DNA of 64,000 nucleotides from Lacticaseibacillus porcinae (GCF_003946305.1 NZ_RHNS01000014.1:1-64000), one strand, 5' to 3'. Shown: positions 15,969-25,417, counted from the stretch's first letter. Made by a program: numbers and translations. Notes: generated by a model from the sequence alone, not told the origin.

Positions 15969-15993
15969 GCCGTTGTTTAAAGGAGGCCCCACC

Positions 15994-18699
15994 ATGAAAG
16001 ACCCCTACTTACATCCCAAAGCTGATGTTCTCAGCACTTTGAAAACTGATCGCCAACATGGCTTGACGCAAGCTGAAGCTGATCAACGCCTGGTAGCAAA
16101 CGGCTTGAATCAATTGGAAAAAGCCAAAACCATCCCTGCTTGGCAACAATTACTTCACAGCCTCAAAGAACCGCTGATGATCATTTTATTTATCGCCGTC
16201 GGTTTAGGTGCTTTGAGCGCGTGGTACGACTTTGCCGTCACCAAAGACCACGCCCATGCCATGGCGTCAGTGTATGAAGCCATCGCCATTTTATTGTTGA
16301 TCATGGTCAATGCTGGGTTATCGTTTTGGCAAGCGCGCGCCGCGCAGAAATCAATGGCCGCACTGCAGTCGATGGCCGCCCACCACGCTTTAGTGTTGCG
16401 CGATGACGAGTGGCAAGAAATTCCTGCCAAAGATCTTGTCGCCGGTGATATTTTGAAAGTCCACACTGGCGACTTCATCGAGGCAGACGTGCGGTGGCTG
16501 CATGTCGCGGAACTCACCACCAACGAATCACATCTCACTGGCGAAAGTGAACCCGTGACGAAACAAACGCACTCTTTAATAGAAGAAACAGGACTCGGTG
16601 ATCGCTCAAACATGGGGTATTCTGGTGCCACCGTCACCCATGGCAACGGCATCGGTGTGGTGGTGGCGACTGGTATGGATACCGAATTAGGGCAAATCGC
16701 GCAACTGCTTGCCGCCGAAAAGCCTGGTAAAACCCCACTTGCTAAAAGCGTTGAACGTTTATCCAAACGCCTCATGATCGTCGCGTTGTTTGTGGTGATC
16801 CTCACACTTGGGTTAGAGCTGGTCAAATCAGTCACCGCCACTGGCTGGTCGTTTGCTGCAATTGCCGAAGCACTATCGACAGCAATTGCTTTAGCCGTCG
16901 CCGCGATCCCTGACGCGATGCCGGCAGTGCTTGCGATCGTGTTGACGATCGGTGCCAATCAGCTCGCGCAACACCAAGGGTTGATCAAATCGTTGAATGC
17001 CGTGGAAACCTTGGGTGCCACCAGCTTTATCGCCAGTGATAAAACTGGGACCTTAACGCAAAATCAAATGACGGTCACCGACTTTTGGGTTGCTGGAAAA
17101 TACTATCATGTTGAAGGTAGCGGCTTAGAAGCTAGCGGGGAAATTTTCCCTGAAGGTGATTACCACGACTTCATTCAAGCCGCAGTGTTGAACAACGAAG
17201 CAGAAGTCCGCGTCGACGCTGACAACGAGTTGCAAGCATACGGCAATCCCACTGATGTCGCCTTAGTGGTTCTCGGTCAAAAAGCCGGGATCTTGCGCGG
17301 TGATCAACCTGTCGACATTTTGCGGGTGTTACCTTTTGATTCCACTCGTAAAATGATGTCAGTGGTGATCAAAGCAAATGATCACTATTATGTGCTGACC
17401 AAAGGCGCCCCAGATGTGATCCAACAACACCTCGCGCAAGCTTCTGAAGACTTGCCTGACGTGGTGATACATTTTGCCACCCAAGCTTTGCGTACCATCG
17501 CCGTGACCAGCCGCTTAATCGATGAAAATCTAGCGCGCCATGGTAGTGTTGCAGAGCTTGAGCAACAACTCAAGTTACTCGGCATTGCTGGTATCATCGA
17601 CCCACCGCGTCCAGAAGTGAAGAAATCGGTCGCCACTTTGCATCAAGCTGGCGTGGCAGTGGTGATGATCACTGGCGATCACGCCGCAACCGCCCGCGCG
17701 ATCGCGTTAAAACTCGGCATTGTGTCGGATCCTGATGCTTCAGTGATCGAAGGGGCTGCGTTAGATAGCATGGATGATCAAGCATTGTTTGACTTAGTGC
17801 CAAGTATTCGCATTTACGCGCGGGTGACGCCTGCGCATAAACAACGCATCATCAAAGCCTTGCAACAACATGATCAAATCGTCGCCATGACTGGTGACGG
17901 CATCAATGATGCCCCAGCGTTGAAAGCCGCAGACATCGGCATCGCCATGGGTATCAACGGGACGGAAGTCACCAAAGATGCCGCAGACTTAATTTTGCTT
18001 GATGACCGCTTCACCACCATTGAACATTCTGTGGAAGCTGGGCGGACGATTTTTGCCAATATCAAAAATTTCATGCGCCATGAACTCACCACTAACGTTG
18101 CCGAAGTGTTAGCCCTACTGCTCGGTGTCGCTTTGATGACGCAGCCAGTCGGACACGTCCCTGCCACCACTCCAGTGTTATCCGCCTTGATGGTGTTGTG
18201 GGTGAACATGGTGTCTGACGCGCTACCGAGTTTTGCCTTAGGCTACGACGTCCCAGAAGCCGACTTAATGAAACAACCCCCGCGCAATGTGCATCAATCG
18301 ATTTTGCACGGGATGCTCGGCCGCATCGCGTTGCGCGGTATCGTCATGGGCGGTGTCGTTTATCTGGCGTTCTTATGGGCAGCGCATGCTGGCATGCGCC
18401 CCGCTGAAGCGCAAACGGTTGCCTTTTTAACCTTAGTCTTCGGCCAGCTGTGGCATGTCTTTGATGCCCGTAGCACGCGCACCCTGTTTCACCGCAACCC
18501 TTTTGAAAATGGTAAGTTGTTGATCGCCGTCGCCTTTGCCGCCGTCGCGTCATTATTAGTGACGGTGATGCCATTTTTCAACCTGGTGATGGGCACGGCA
18601 CCGTTATCCAATGGGCTGTACTTGGCCGTGGTAGTGTTGCCGGCGATTCCGACGCTTTTGATTTCTGGGATCAAGGCGTTGTGGCTGAAAGGCAAATAA
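15994..18699 (+). CDS. P2-type cation-transporting ATPase (Ca2+-ATPase-like)
   Basis: 901 residues. Order: N-terminal cation ATPase domain (HGLTQAEADQRL, GLNQLEKAK), two TM segments, actuator domain with LTGESEPV, TM3-4, phosphorylation site DKTGTLT (Asp349), nucleotide domain, hinge TGDGINDAPALK, then about six C-terminal TM segments. This is the layout of PacL/SERCA/PMR1-like pumps. The TM4 ion-site motif, normally PEGLP, is PDAMP here, so the transported ion (Ca2+, Mn2+ or other) is uncertain. RBS AAAGGAGG before ATG 15994; an earlier in-frame TTG (15958) falls inside the leader hairpin. Confidence 0.88.
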   Translation: MKDPYLHPKADVLSTLKTDRQHGLTQAEADQRLVANGLNQLEKAKTIPAWQQLLHSLKEPLMIILFIAVGLGALSAWYDFAVTKDHAHAMASVYEAIAILLLIMVNAGLSFWQARAAQKSMAALQSMAAHHALVLRDDEWQEIPAKDLVAGDILKVHTGDFIEADVRWLHVAELTTNESHLTGESEPVTKQTHSLIEETGLGDRSNMGYSGATVTHGNGIGVVVATGMDTELGQIAQLLAAEKPGKTPLAKSVERLSKRLMIVALFVVILTLGLELVKSVTATGWSFAAIAEALSTAIALAVAAIPDAMPAVLAIVLTIGANQLAQHQGLIKSLNAVETLGATSFIASDKTGTLTQNQMTVTDFWVAGKYYHVEGSGLEASGEIFPEGDYHDFIQAAVLNNEAEVRVDADNELQAYGNPTDVALVVLGQKAGILRGDQPVDILRVLPFDSTRKMMSVVIKANDHYYVLTKGAPDVIQQHLAQASEDLPDVVIHFATQALRTIAVTSRLIDENLARHGSVAELEQQLKLLGIAGIIDPPRPEVKKSVATLHQAGVAVVMITGDHAATARAIALKLGIVSDPDASVIEGAALDSMDDQALFDLVPSIRIYARVTPAHKQRIIKALQQHDQIVAMTGDGINDAPALKAADIGIAMGINGTEVTKDAADLILLDDRFTTIEHSVEAGRTIFANIKNFMRHELTTNVAEVLALLLGVALMTQPVGHVPATTPVLSALMVLWVNMVSDALPSFALGYDVPEADLMKQPPRNVHQSILHGMLGRIALRGIVMGGVVYLAFLWAAHAGMRPAEAQTVAFLTLVFGQLWHVFDARSTRTLFHRNPFENGKLLIAVAFAAVASLLVTVMPFFNLVMGTAPLSNGLYLAVVVLPAIPTLLISGIKALWLKGK

Positions 18700-18702
18700 A
18701 TC

Positions 18703-18740
18703 AAAAGAACCTGATCGCGCAAACGCGATCAGGTTCTTTT
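18703..18740. terminator. Bidirectional terminator between the ATPase and the PTS operon
   Basis: Perfect 17-bp inverted repeat AAAAGAACCTGATCGCG with a 4-nt loop; A-tract and T-tract on either side. Confidence 0.92.
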
Positions 18741-18756
18741 TCAGTATGGCGTCACC

Positions 18757-19083
18757 TTAACGCGTCGGTACTTTAAACCGATTGGTATGATGGGTATGCA
18801 GATAATTCACTTTGGCTTCATAGTCGTTGACGAGTTTCTTGAGATTCTGTTGTCCACGCCAACCTGTATAACCGAATAAGAACATCCCTAAAGCACCGAT
18901 CCCAAAGATCACGCCACCAATGATGGCAACAACTGGATGCGTACTGTGATATAGTGCGAGCAATACAATCCCCACACCACTTAAGACAACACATAATTGG
19001 AACCAGTACCCAAGATTCTTCATCATGTGTTTTTGATACGCAACTTCTTGTTCATAGCCTTTACGCATTTCTGTAATGGTCAT
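18757..19083 (-). CDS. Small two-TM membrane protein, last gene of the PTS operon
   Basis: 108 residues: a charged N-terminus, two hydrophobic helices (LCVVLSGVGIVLLALY; VAIIGGVIFGIGALGMFLFGY) and a basic, His-rich tail. Not recognised as a named family. It follows EIID by 24 nt in the same direction and ends at the operon terminator, so it is probably co-transcribed with the PTS. AAAGGAG lies 12 nt from the ATG, longer than usual. Confidence 0.6.
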   Translation of the reverse strand: MTITEMRKGYEQEVAYQKHMMKNLGYWFQLCVVLSGVGIVLLALYHSTHPVVAIIGGVIFGIGALGMFLFGYTGWRGQQNLKKLVNDYEAKVNYLHTHHTNRFKVPTR

Positions 19084-19107
19084 GGCTTCGTACTGCTCCT
19101 TTCTGAG

Positions 19108-19953
19108 TTAGTAAGTCAAACCAGGGTTGAAGAAACCAAGCAATACCCCGACTAATGAAACGACAACTAAGATCAACATCGTCCAAATTGCAGAGACATG
19201 CTTTTTAGACATTAACCACCAGCAGAACAAGGTCACAGCAACCGTTAAGATACCAGGGAAGATGCTGTCGAGTTTGTCTTGCAAATTCAAGAAGACTTTG
19301 CCATTGCTACCAACTAATTTCAAGGAAGTGGTGACGTTGACCCAAGAAGCCAAAACCCCACCAACAACCATACTACCGATAACACCGATCGCGTGACGAA
19401 TCGCAGCGCCTTGCTTCCCAACTAAGAAGCTGACCGCTTTATCACCGAATTGATAACCGCGGAAGTATAAGAACCGTTGACCAAAGTAAGCGATCAAAAC
19501 CCAAGCAATAATGTAGAAGATCGCCCCAACTGGTGAGCCACCGGAAGACATCCCCAAAGAGATCCCTAACAGAATTGGAATTAAGGTCCCATCGATCAAT
19601 GAATCCCCGATCCCAGCAATTGGGCCCATTAAGCCGGCACGCATATCGTTGATAGTTTCACCGTCGATATCTTGGCCGTTAGCACGGGCTTCTTCCATAC
19701 TTGCTGTGACCCCAACAATCACCGTCCCAAGCATTGGGTTGGTGTTGAAGAACGCAGTGTAAGCTTTGATGGCTTTGACTTGGTCATCATGATCAGGATA
19801 CAGTTTTTTGATGATCGGCAACATGGAAGCCATGTAACCGAAAGTCTGCATATGTTCCTGTGAAAAGCAGGTCAACGCGCCCCAAAACCACAGATGAAAT
19901 GAATGACTCAGGGTTTTATGGTCAATTTTTTTAACTTCTTGTGCTTTTTGCAT
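19108..19953 (-). CDS. PTS mannose/fructose/sorbose-family EIID component
   Basis: 281 residues. Membrane component D of a mannose-class permease. The family opening SHSFHLWFWGALTCFSQEHMQTFGYM region and the DDQVKAIKAYTAFFNTNPMLG and GLMGPIAGIGDSLIDG motifs are clear. With EIIC it forms the sugar channel; the phosphoryl group comes from EIIA and EIIB. ATG 19951-19953 is preferred over a TTG two codons upstream; AGGAGG precedes both. 2-nt gap to EIIC. Transcribed from a sigma-54 promoter 1.9 kb upstream. Confidence 0.93.
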   Translation of the reverse strand: MQKAQEVKKIDHKTLSHSFHLWFWGALTCFSQEHMQTFGYMASMLPIIKKLYPDHDDQVKAIKAYTAFFNTNPMLGTVIVGVTASMEEARANGQDIDGETINDMRAGLMGPIAGIGDSLIDGTLIPILLGISLGMSSGGSPVGAIFYIIAWVLIAYFGQRFLYFRGYQFGDKAVSFLVGKQGAAIRHAIGVIGSMVVGGVLASWVNVTTSLKLVGSNGKVFLNLQDKLDSIFPGILTVAVTLFCWWLMSKKHVSAIWTMLILVVVSLVGVLLGFFNPGLTY

Positions 19954-19955
19954 GA

Positions 19956-20825
19956 TCAAATATCCTCCTCTTCATCATCGTCTGCTCCTGCACTCGCAGT
20001 TGCGGTTTGGGAACCATCAGATGGCCCATGAGTTGAGCCAATGGCCATTTCGATTTCGTAGAAAATCACAGCGAACAGCAAGGAAACAACTGTGACAGAA
20101 ACCAAGTTCAAGTGCAGAGAAGCAGCCAACGTAAACCCAACGAAGAATGGCACGAAATCAATTGGCTTGGAAACGATTTGACGCAGTAAGATCGCGATCC
20201 CGACACATGGTAACATGCCACCAACCGTAAATAGGGTCTTCATGGCGATCCCGTCCATTGGCAAAGCATCACGCAAAGCAGTAACGGCAGTAGAACCGTA
20301 GTAAGTCAACAACATGGTTGGGATGAATGAGAATAATGCATGTGAGAGCCAAGGCCAGCCAAAGTTGACCCCGTATAAACGATCCAATTTACCTTGATGA
20401 ACATCTTTCCAACCGAATGATTGCCAAACCAGGTTCAACGTTGCAACGGCATAGTATAAAACCGTCCCAACAGTCCCGACTAAAGTCCCAACAGATTTTG
20501 CTAAGTCAGCAGCAGATGTGCCTAATGGGTTCATCCCTTTAGAGGCAATAGCAACCATTGCCAGTGGGATCCCAATATAAGAAATGGCACGAACATCCGC
20601 TGAAACTGTACCGCCTGGCGTAACTAACGCGATGTAAACCAACTGCATCGCGACCCCACAGGCGATCCCGAGCTTTAAGTCACCTAAAACCAAACCACAT
20701 ACCAAACCACCAACTAATGGACGGCCGATCGTGTAATTACCCACGGCTTGACCAGCCATACACGAATTAGAGCACAAGCAGGCAAATAATCCTAAAATCG
20801 CAGCTTGTAGCCAACTGATTGTCAT
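19956..20825 (-). CDS. PTS mannose/fructose/sorbose-family EIIC component
   Basis: 289-residue polytopic membrane protein, component C. It contains the family features SWLQAAILGLFACLCSN, GRPLVGGLVCGLVLGD and TPGGTVSADVRAISYIGIPLA. The C-terminus is acidic (DDDEEEDI), extending past the last membrane segment. AGGAGG precedes ATG. Part of the four-component operon A-B-C-D under LevR and sigma-54. Confidence 0.93.
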   Translation of the reverse strand: MTISWLQAAILGLFACLCSNSCMAGQAVGNYTIGRPLVGGLVCGLVLGDLKLGIACGVAMQLVYIALVTPGGTVSADVRAISYIGIPLAMVAIASKGMNPLGTSAADLAKSVGTLVGTVGTVLYYAVATLNLVWQSFGWKDVHQGKLDRLYGVNFGWPWLSHALFSFIPTMLLTYYGSTAVTALRDALPMDGIAMKTLFTVGGMLPCVGIAILLRQIVSKPIDFVPFFVGFTLAASLHLNLVSVTVVSLLFAVIFYEIEMAIGSTHGPSDGSQTATASAGADDDEEEDI

Positions 20826-20850
20826 AGTATTACCTCCTATTGATTAATCC

Positions 20851-21348
20851 CTAGTAACCAAACTTGGACTTAAACTTATCCCAACTGCCGATACGTTGAT
20901 CTGGAAGTAAGGCGAAGTCCACTTTGTAGCCTGCCTTTTGCAGTGCTTCAAACGCATCCCCTTCAGCTTGGGTGAAGGATTGGTTATCCCCGAGCTTCAC
21001 AGTGTTTTCACGGTCATTACCCGGGCCGACATTTACCGTTTTAATGTCGCTTGGGACAAAGCCCCAATCCACTAAAATCGTCTTCATGTCTAATGGACTC
21101 TTGGTGATCAAGAAGTACTTGGTATCAGAGTTGATCACTTTATCTTTGACATCATTGAAATGTTTCATGGTCCAAACAAAGACCTTCTTATCCGGAACCG
21201 CGGCTTTATAAGCTTCTTTCAAAATGGGATTCGTTGCCGCTTTATCATTTACGGCAATAATGCCATCACAAGGTAATTCTTTACCCCAACGGGTAGTGAT
21301 CAAGCCATGGATCATCCGATCATCGATCCGCACAAATGATACTGACAT
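20851..21348 (-). CDS. PTS mannose/fructose/sorbose-family EIIB component
   Basis: 165 residues, cytosolic. It opens FVRIDDRMIHGLITTRWGK; the His in DRMIHG is the phosphorylation site receiving phosphate from EIIA. VDFALLPDQ and the terminal KFGY are typical. The ATG at 21348 has AAAGGAG 9 nt upstream; one two codons earlier is too close to the SD. Located between EIIA and EIIC. Confidence 0.92.
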   Translation of the reverse strand: MSVSFVRIDDRMIHGLITTRWGKELPCDGIIAVNDKAATNPILKEAYKAAVPDKKVFVWTMKHFNDVKDKVINSDTKYFLITKSPLDMKTILVDWGFVPSDIKTVNVGPGNDRENTVKLGDNQSFTQAEGDAFEALQKAGYKVDFALLPDQRIGSWDKFKSKFGY

Positions 21349-21362
21349 TGTCATTCACTCCT

Positions 21363-21794
21363 TTAAATTTCGTCATCATCGGCGTCATCAGTTGGTACTT
21401 TAAAAACTTTGACGGCATTGCTGGCTTCTGAAAGCACTTTGACTTCCAACTCTGAATTATCACTGCTATCCTTAGCCATCAACGCGGTCAAGGCCATCGG
21501 GAAATTCATCCCTCCAAAAATCAAGGTATCGGCGAGTTTGCCTCGCTCCCCTAAGATATTGCTGATCGTTGTCAGTGGACTGCCGCCAATAATGTCGGCT
21601 AACACCACAAACTGACTATCATTAGGCAATTGATCGAGGGTTTGTTCGAATCGCTTGCCTAAAGTGCCGGCCGCTTCCCCTGGTAATAAACCAACTGCGA
21701 TCACACTATCCATATTATCTGCGGCAAACATCGACAACGATTGCTTTAATCCTTGGGAGAATTCCCCGTGACTCACAAGAATCAGATATTTCAC
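21363..21794 (-). CDS. PTS mannose/fructose-family EIIA component
   Basis: 143 residues. The active-site His is in YLILVSHGEFSQGL; LLPGEAAGTLGKRFEQTL, VVLADIIGGSPLTTIS and GGMNFPMALTAL are the EIIA-Man hallmarks. It accepts phosphate from HPr and passes it to EIIB. GTG 21792-21794 with AAAGGAGG 7 nt upstream is chosen over a longer frame. First gene of the operon, about 90 nt after the sigma-54 promoter. Confidence 0.92.
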   Translation of the reverse strand: MKYLILVSHGEFSQGLKQSLSMFAADNMDSVIAVGLLPGEAAGTLGKRFEQTLDQLPNDSQFVVLADIIGGSPLTTISNILGERGKLADTLIFGGMNFPMALTALMAKDSSDNSELEVKVLSEASNAVKVFKVPTDDADDDEI

Positions 21795-21882
21795 TGCCAA
21801 GCCTCCTTTCATGATTTGATGTGCTACTAAGATGGTACTTTGACGGAAATACTCATCGCTTAGTAGCCTACACTTGGGTATA

Positions 21883-21899
21883 AGCAATTTGCATGCCAG
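21883..21899 (-). promoter_or_regulatory. Sigma-54 (-24/-12) promoter of the PTS operon
   Basis: On the minus strand CTGGCATGCAAATTGCT: TGGCA, 6 nt, TTGCT, an excellent match to the sigma-54 consensus YTGGCAC-N5-TTGCW. With LevR divergently encoded and rpoN 5 kb away this is the expected control element. Confidence 0.9.
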
Positions 21900-21913
21900 T
21901 TTTTGTCGAAAAA

Positions 21914-21950
21914 TAAAAAACGCTAGTGAGCCGCGTCACAATAGCGTTTT
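21914..21950. repeat. Hairpin between the PTS and levR promoters
   Basis: AAAACGCTA-GTGA / TCAC-TAGCGTTTT. It sits between the sigma-54 promoter and the candidate activator sites. It could insulate the divergent transcripts as a terminator or be a protein site. Confidence 0.45.
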
Positions 21951-21974
21951 CTTGGTGTAGACCAATTCATTCAC

Positions 21975-22043
21975 TTGTAGATTCAAGGGAACATGTTATC
22001 ATTTAGTCGACGGAAATACGACAGTCCCATATTGTGTCGAAAG
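21975..22043 (+). promoter_or_regulatory. levR promoter and candidate LevR activator sites
   Basis: TTGTAG (21975-21980), 16 nt, TATCAT (21997-22002) should transcribe levR. Just downstream, GTCGACGGAAATACGAC (GTCG-N9-CGAC, near 22006-22024) and TGTGTCGAAAGG (near 22031-22043) lie 110-150 bp upstream of the PTS sigma-54 promoter, the usual position of enhancer sites. TGTGTCGAA recurs inverted before the rpoN sigma-54 promoter. Confidence 0.5.
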
Positions 22044-22053
22044 GATTCCTGAG

Positions 22054-24795
22054 ATGAGAATAGAAGACGTCAAATCTGTGGTTCAAAGTGCCACTACCAC
22101 TGCATCAACCTTACCTGATTTAAAAAACATCACCACCGAGGCGATTGCCTCAGCCTTAGAGTTAAGTCGCAACACGACCAGCCAATATCTCAACGAGCTA
22201 TTGAAACAACACAGCGTCATTCAAGTGAAATCACGTCCCACTTATTTTGCCGATCGCGAAGCCTTTAGCAATCAGTTCTTCACGCCGCGATTAGATGTTT
22301 ACGCCTCATTAGATGAATTAATGGCTGAGCAAGCCAGCAAAGATAATGTGTTTCGTTCCTTTATTGGTAGCGATCAAAGTATGAAAGAAGACATTGATCA
22401 TATTAAAACTGCGCTTGCCTACCCACCAGCGGGTTTGCCGTTTATTTTATCTGGGAGCACCGGTGTTGGGAAAAGTTATTTAGCAGAATTATCCTACAAG
22501 TACTGTGTTCAATCTGGAATTTTAAAACCGAATGCACCGTTTTTGACATTGAATTGTGCCCAGTACTACCATAACCCAGAGCTGCTTTCGAGTAATTTGT
22601 TTGGCTATACCAAAGGGGCTTTTACTGGCGCAACCACTGATATGCCAGGGTTGCTGGAATCTGCAGATGGTGGGATCTTGTTTCTCGACGAATGTCATCG
22701 TCTCGACCCTGAAAGCCAAGAAAAGCTGTTTGCTTTCATGGATACCGGCACCTTCATGCGCATGGGCGATACCCAAAAACCGCGCAAAGCAACGGTACGC
22801 CTAGTCTTTGCCACCACTGAGAATCTGCAAGAAACTTTTTTGCAAACCTTCATGCGGCGGATCCCGATTGCGGTTAAAATTCCTGATTTAAACGATCGCT
22901 CAAAGATCGAATTGCGCTGCCATATTTATATGGCCTTTCTCAACGAAGCGCAGCGTTTGAATCGCACTTTATCAGTCAGCCCTTGGATCATCAATCGATT
23001 GTACAATCTGCGCTACAAAGCTAACATCGGGGAACTGCGTACCAGTGTCCGGATCATCTGCGCCCATGTTTTCAGTGAAGATCGCCAAGATCAAACATTG
23101 ACGGTTTCGACAGAAAATATCGGCAATGGCTTATTGACTAATTTGCTCGCAGTCAACGAACAAGAAACCATCGTCCAAGAAGATGTCGTCTTTACGCCGA
23201 CGAGTCAACTCAGCGATTATTTGCGGACTTGGCATGACGATAATTCGCAAATCAACACTTTGATCCAAAAGTTCATTCAGCTTGATCTCGACCTCGAACG
23301 CAATCGCCTCAGTGCCGATTTGGTCCAACAAAAATTAGCCCGCGAAACTGCTGCGTTGATGGATCAAATGGTACATCAAGACCAACGTTACGAAAACGAA
23401 TCGCTGAAATATATGACCGCCGTGATTCAACGACTATTCGACTATCTGAACTCTAGCTTTTTTGTCAAAATCAAAGGCAACGCAGTGGTTGCCATCGCCA
23501 ATTTCATGTATCGCAAACACGACTTTGACGTCACTTTGACCCCGGCTAACGAAGAAAAAATCAACCACTTATTGAAGTTCATGCAAGAACATGCCACGGT
23601 TGAAAACCAAGTTCTCAAAGCATTCTTAGACCTCGTTCGTACCAAGCTTGATTTTCGCTTAGATGCAATGAACCGCTTATTGCTGCTGGGCTATTTATTC
23701 AGTTTGCAATTAAACGCTGAAGAACTCGGCCAACACGCTTTGATCTTAGCCCATGGTTTTTCAACTGCAAGCTCCATTGCAGATGTTGCCAATCAATTGC
23801 TCAACCGGAAAATCTTTGATGCTTATGATATGCCGCTGACGGTATCTGTCGATCAAGTCAAAGAATTTTTGATTTCTTATGTCACCAAATATGATTGCAG
23901 CAAAGGGTTGGTCGTCTTGGTCGACATGGGTTCATTGATGATCTTGCCTGAAACATTAGGCGAATTACAAACTGGTCCTTTGTTGTTAATGAGTAATGTG
24001 TCCACACAAGAAGCGTTGTTTGTCGGCGATATGATTCAAAACGGCGCCAGCTTAGATGAAATTGGTCAACGGACGCAAAAGGAACTGTTGCCACAGTTTA
24101 AGTTGACTTATCCGGTGATCGAAAAGAAACCGATGATCATTACCACTTGTCATACTGGTGTGGGTTCAGCCCGTCAAATTCAAGCCTTCTTGGAACAAAG
24201 TATCCCTGAATCACTGGATTACAAAGTTGAATCTGTCGACTTCGCCTTTTTACGTGACCATGGTGAAGAAGCGCAAATGTTTAAGCAATATAACGTGATT
24301 GCTGTGGTTGGGACCAATGATCCGAAACTCAAGCATGTGCCTTATATTTCATTAGAGACTTTGGTTTCTTCAGAAGGTATGGATGTGCTTAACACGTTGT
24401 TCCCTGATGTCAAAGACCCAGATGTCTTATCCACCATCAATGACAAGCTGATTCAAAACTTATCATTGGAGCGCCTATTGTCTGCTGTCACGATTCTTGA
24501 TGCCCATAAAGTGATCATCACCGTCGGCAAAATGATCGAAAATTTGGAAGATCGTGCGCAAATTCATCTTTCCAACAGCCAACGTTCAACACTTTATGTG
24601 CATATCTCTGCATTGATCGAGCGTTTGATCCGCAACGATGAACCTTTGATGTATGTGCCTGAAGATCTCAACTCGCGTTCACGCGGTTTGGCTCAAATCA
24701 AACGTTCACTCAGCGATATCGAACAAACTTACTCAGTCGTTGTCCCTGATGGCGAAATTAATTATCTGTATGATATCGTCTTTGGCGATGACTAA
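22054..24795 (+). CDS. levR: LevR-like sigma-54-dependent activator with PRD and EII domains
   Basis: 913 residues. N-terminal HTH (about 20-65). AAA+ domain with Walker A GSTGVGKS (134-141), the sigma-54 contact loop GAFTGA (189-194) and Walker B GGILFLDECH (206-215). Then a PTS regulation domain, an EIIA-Man-like domain (LILAHGFSTASSIADV), an EIIB-like segment with TTCHTGVGSA, and a second PRD. Phosphorylation by HPr/EII sets its activity. It is divergent from the PTS operon it should activate. The start ATG has a weak AAAGGA. Confidence 0.92.
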   Translation: MRIEDVKSVVQSATTTASTLPDLKNITTEAIASALELSRNTTSQYLNELLKQHSVIQVKSRPTYFADREAFSNQFFTPRLDVYASLDELMAEQASKDNVFRSFIGSDQSMKEDIDHIKTALAYPPAGLPFILSGSTGVGKSYLAELSYKYCVQSGILKPNAPFLTLNCAQYYHNPELLSSNLFGYTKGAFTGATTDMPGLLESADGGILFLDECHRLDPESQEKLFAFMDTGTFMRMGDTQKPRKATVRLVFATTENLQETFLQTFMRRIPIAVKIPDLNDRSKIELRCHIYMAFLNEAQRLNRTLSVSPWIINRLYNLRYKANIGELRTSVRIICAHVFSEDRQDQTLTVSTENIGNGLLTNLLAVNEQETIVQEDVVFTPTSQLSDYLRTWHDDNSQINTLIQKFIQLDLDLERNRLSADLVQQKLARETAALMDQMVHQDQRYENESLKYMTAVIQRLFDYLNSSFFVKIKGNAVVAIANFMYRKHDFDVTLTPANEEKINHLLKFMQEHATVENQVLKAFLDLVRTKLDFRLDAMNRLLLLGYLFSLQLNAEELGQHALILAHGFSTASSIADVANQLLNRKIFDAYDMPLTVSVDQVKEFLISYVTKYDCSKGLVVLVDMGSLMILPETLGELQTGPLLLMSNVSTQEALFVGDMIQNGASLDEIGQRTQKELLPQFKLTYPVIEKKPMIITTCHTGVGSARQIQAFLEQSIPESLDYKVESVDFAFLRDHGEEAQMFKQYNVIAVVGTNDPKLKHVPYISLETLVSSEGMDVLNTLFPDVKDPDVLSTINDKLIQNLSLERLLSAVTILDAHKVIITVGKMIENLEDRAQIHLSNSQRSTLYVHISALIERLIRNDEPLMYVPEDLNSRSRGLAQIKRSLSDIEQTYSVVVPDGEINYLYDIVFGDD

Positions 24796-24807
24796 TCGCT
24801 GAATCAA

Positions 24808-24838
24808 CCAATCACCTCACTGGTGGTTGGCTTTTTTA
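24808..24838 (+). terminator. Terminator of levR
   Basis: AACCA-CACC / GGTG-TTGG hairpin followed by six T; it abuts the convergent isomerase gene. Confidence 0.8.
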
Positions 24839-25402
24839 TTCGAGATCGGCATGACGTTCGAACATTTGCGCTGAGGTTTCGTTCATTTGTTTCATCAACA
24901 TCAGCACCAACGCATCATAAGTCAAAAAACTCAGTTGCTCAAAAGAGCTCCCCATCGGCTGAATCGATGTCATGCGTTGGTTATCATGTTGGACTTTAGG
25001 CGAGTCGCCAGGTAACACCAAGGTGATATCTGCTAATTGTGCAATCGTTGACTCAGAATCAATGGTGATCAAACCAATTTGTACGGCACTACGTTTTGCT
25101 TTTTGGGCTAACGCGACCAAACTCGCAGTTTCACCGGACCCAGAACCGATGATCAACAAGTCGTTGGGATGGGTATGTGGCGTGGTGACATCGCCGATCA
25201 CATAAACATGTTTACCAAGATGCATCAACCGACTGGCAAAGGCTCTGATTGCAACTCCAGATCGTCCGGCTCCTGCTAAGTAAACCGTCGGTGCGGTCAC
25301 GATGGCATCAACTAATACTCCAGCATTTGCAACTTTAATCATAGGAATCGAAGCTTGAAGTTCACGTAAAATGGCCATGAGATTTTGTTGTAATTCATTC
25401 AT
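24836..25402 (-). CDS. hxlB: 6-phospho-3-hexuloisomerase (SIS domain)
   Basis: 188 residues with a single SIS fold. The sugar-phosphate site is seen in GAGRSGVAIRAFASRLMHLG and the GSGSGETASLV loop; the C-terminal ERHADLE resembles the conserved end of PHI enzymes. It interconverts 3-hexulose-6-phosphate and fructose-6-phosphate in the ribulose monophosphate pathway. Second gene of a two-gene operon, 15 nt after hxlA. Confidence 0.87.
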   Translation of the reverse strand: MNELQQNLMAILRELQASIPMIKVANAGVLVDAIVTAPTVYLAGAGRSGVAIRAFASRLMHLGKHVYVIGDVTTPHTHPNDLLIIGSGSGETASLVALAQKAKRSAVQIGLITIDSESTIAQLADITLVLPGDSPKVQHDNQRMTSIQPMGSSFEQLSFLTYDALVLMLMKQMNETSAQMFERHADLE

Positions 25403-25417
25403 CGCGATCCCCTCCGA

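Noticed and set aside
15958-15993. Upstream TTG start adding 12 residues to the P-type ATPase
   Set aside because: It lies inside the leader hairpin; ATG 15994 has a strong AAAGGAGG at the right spacing.
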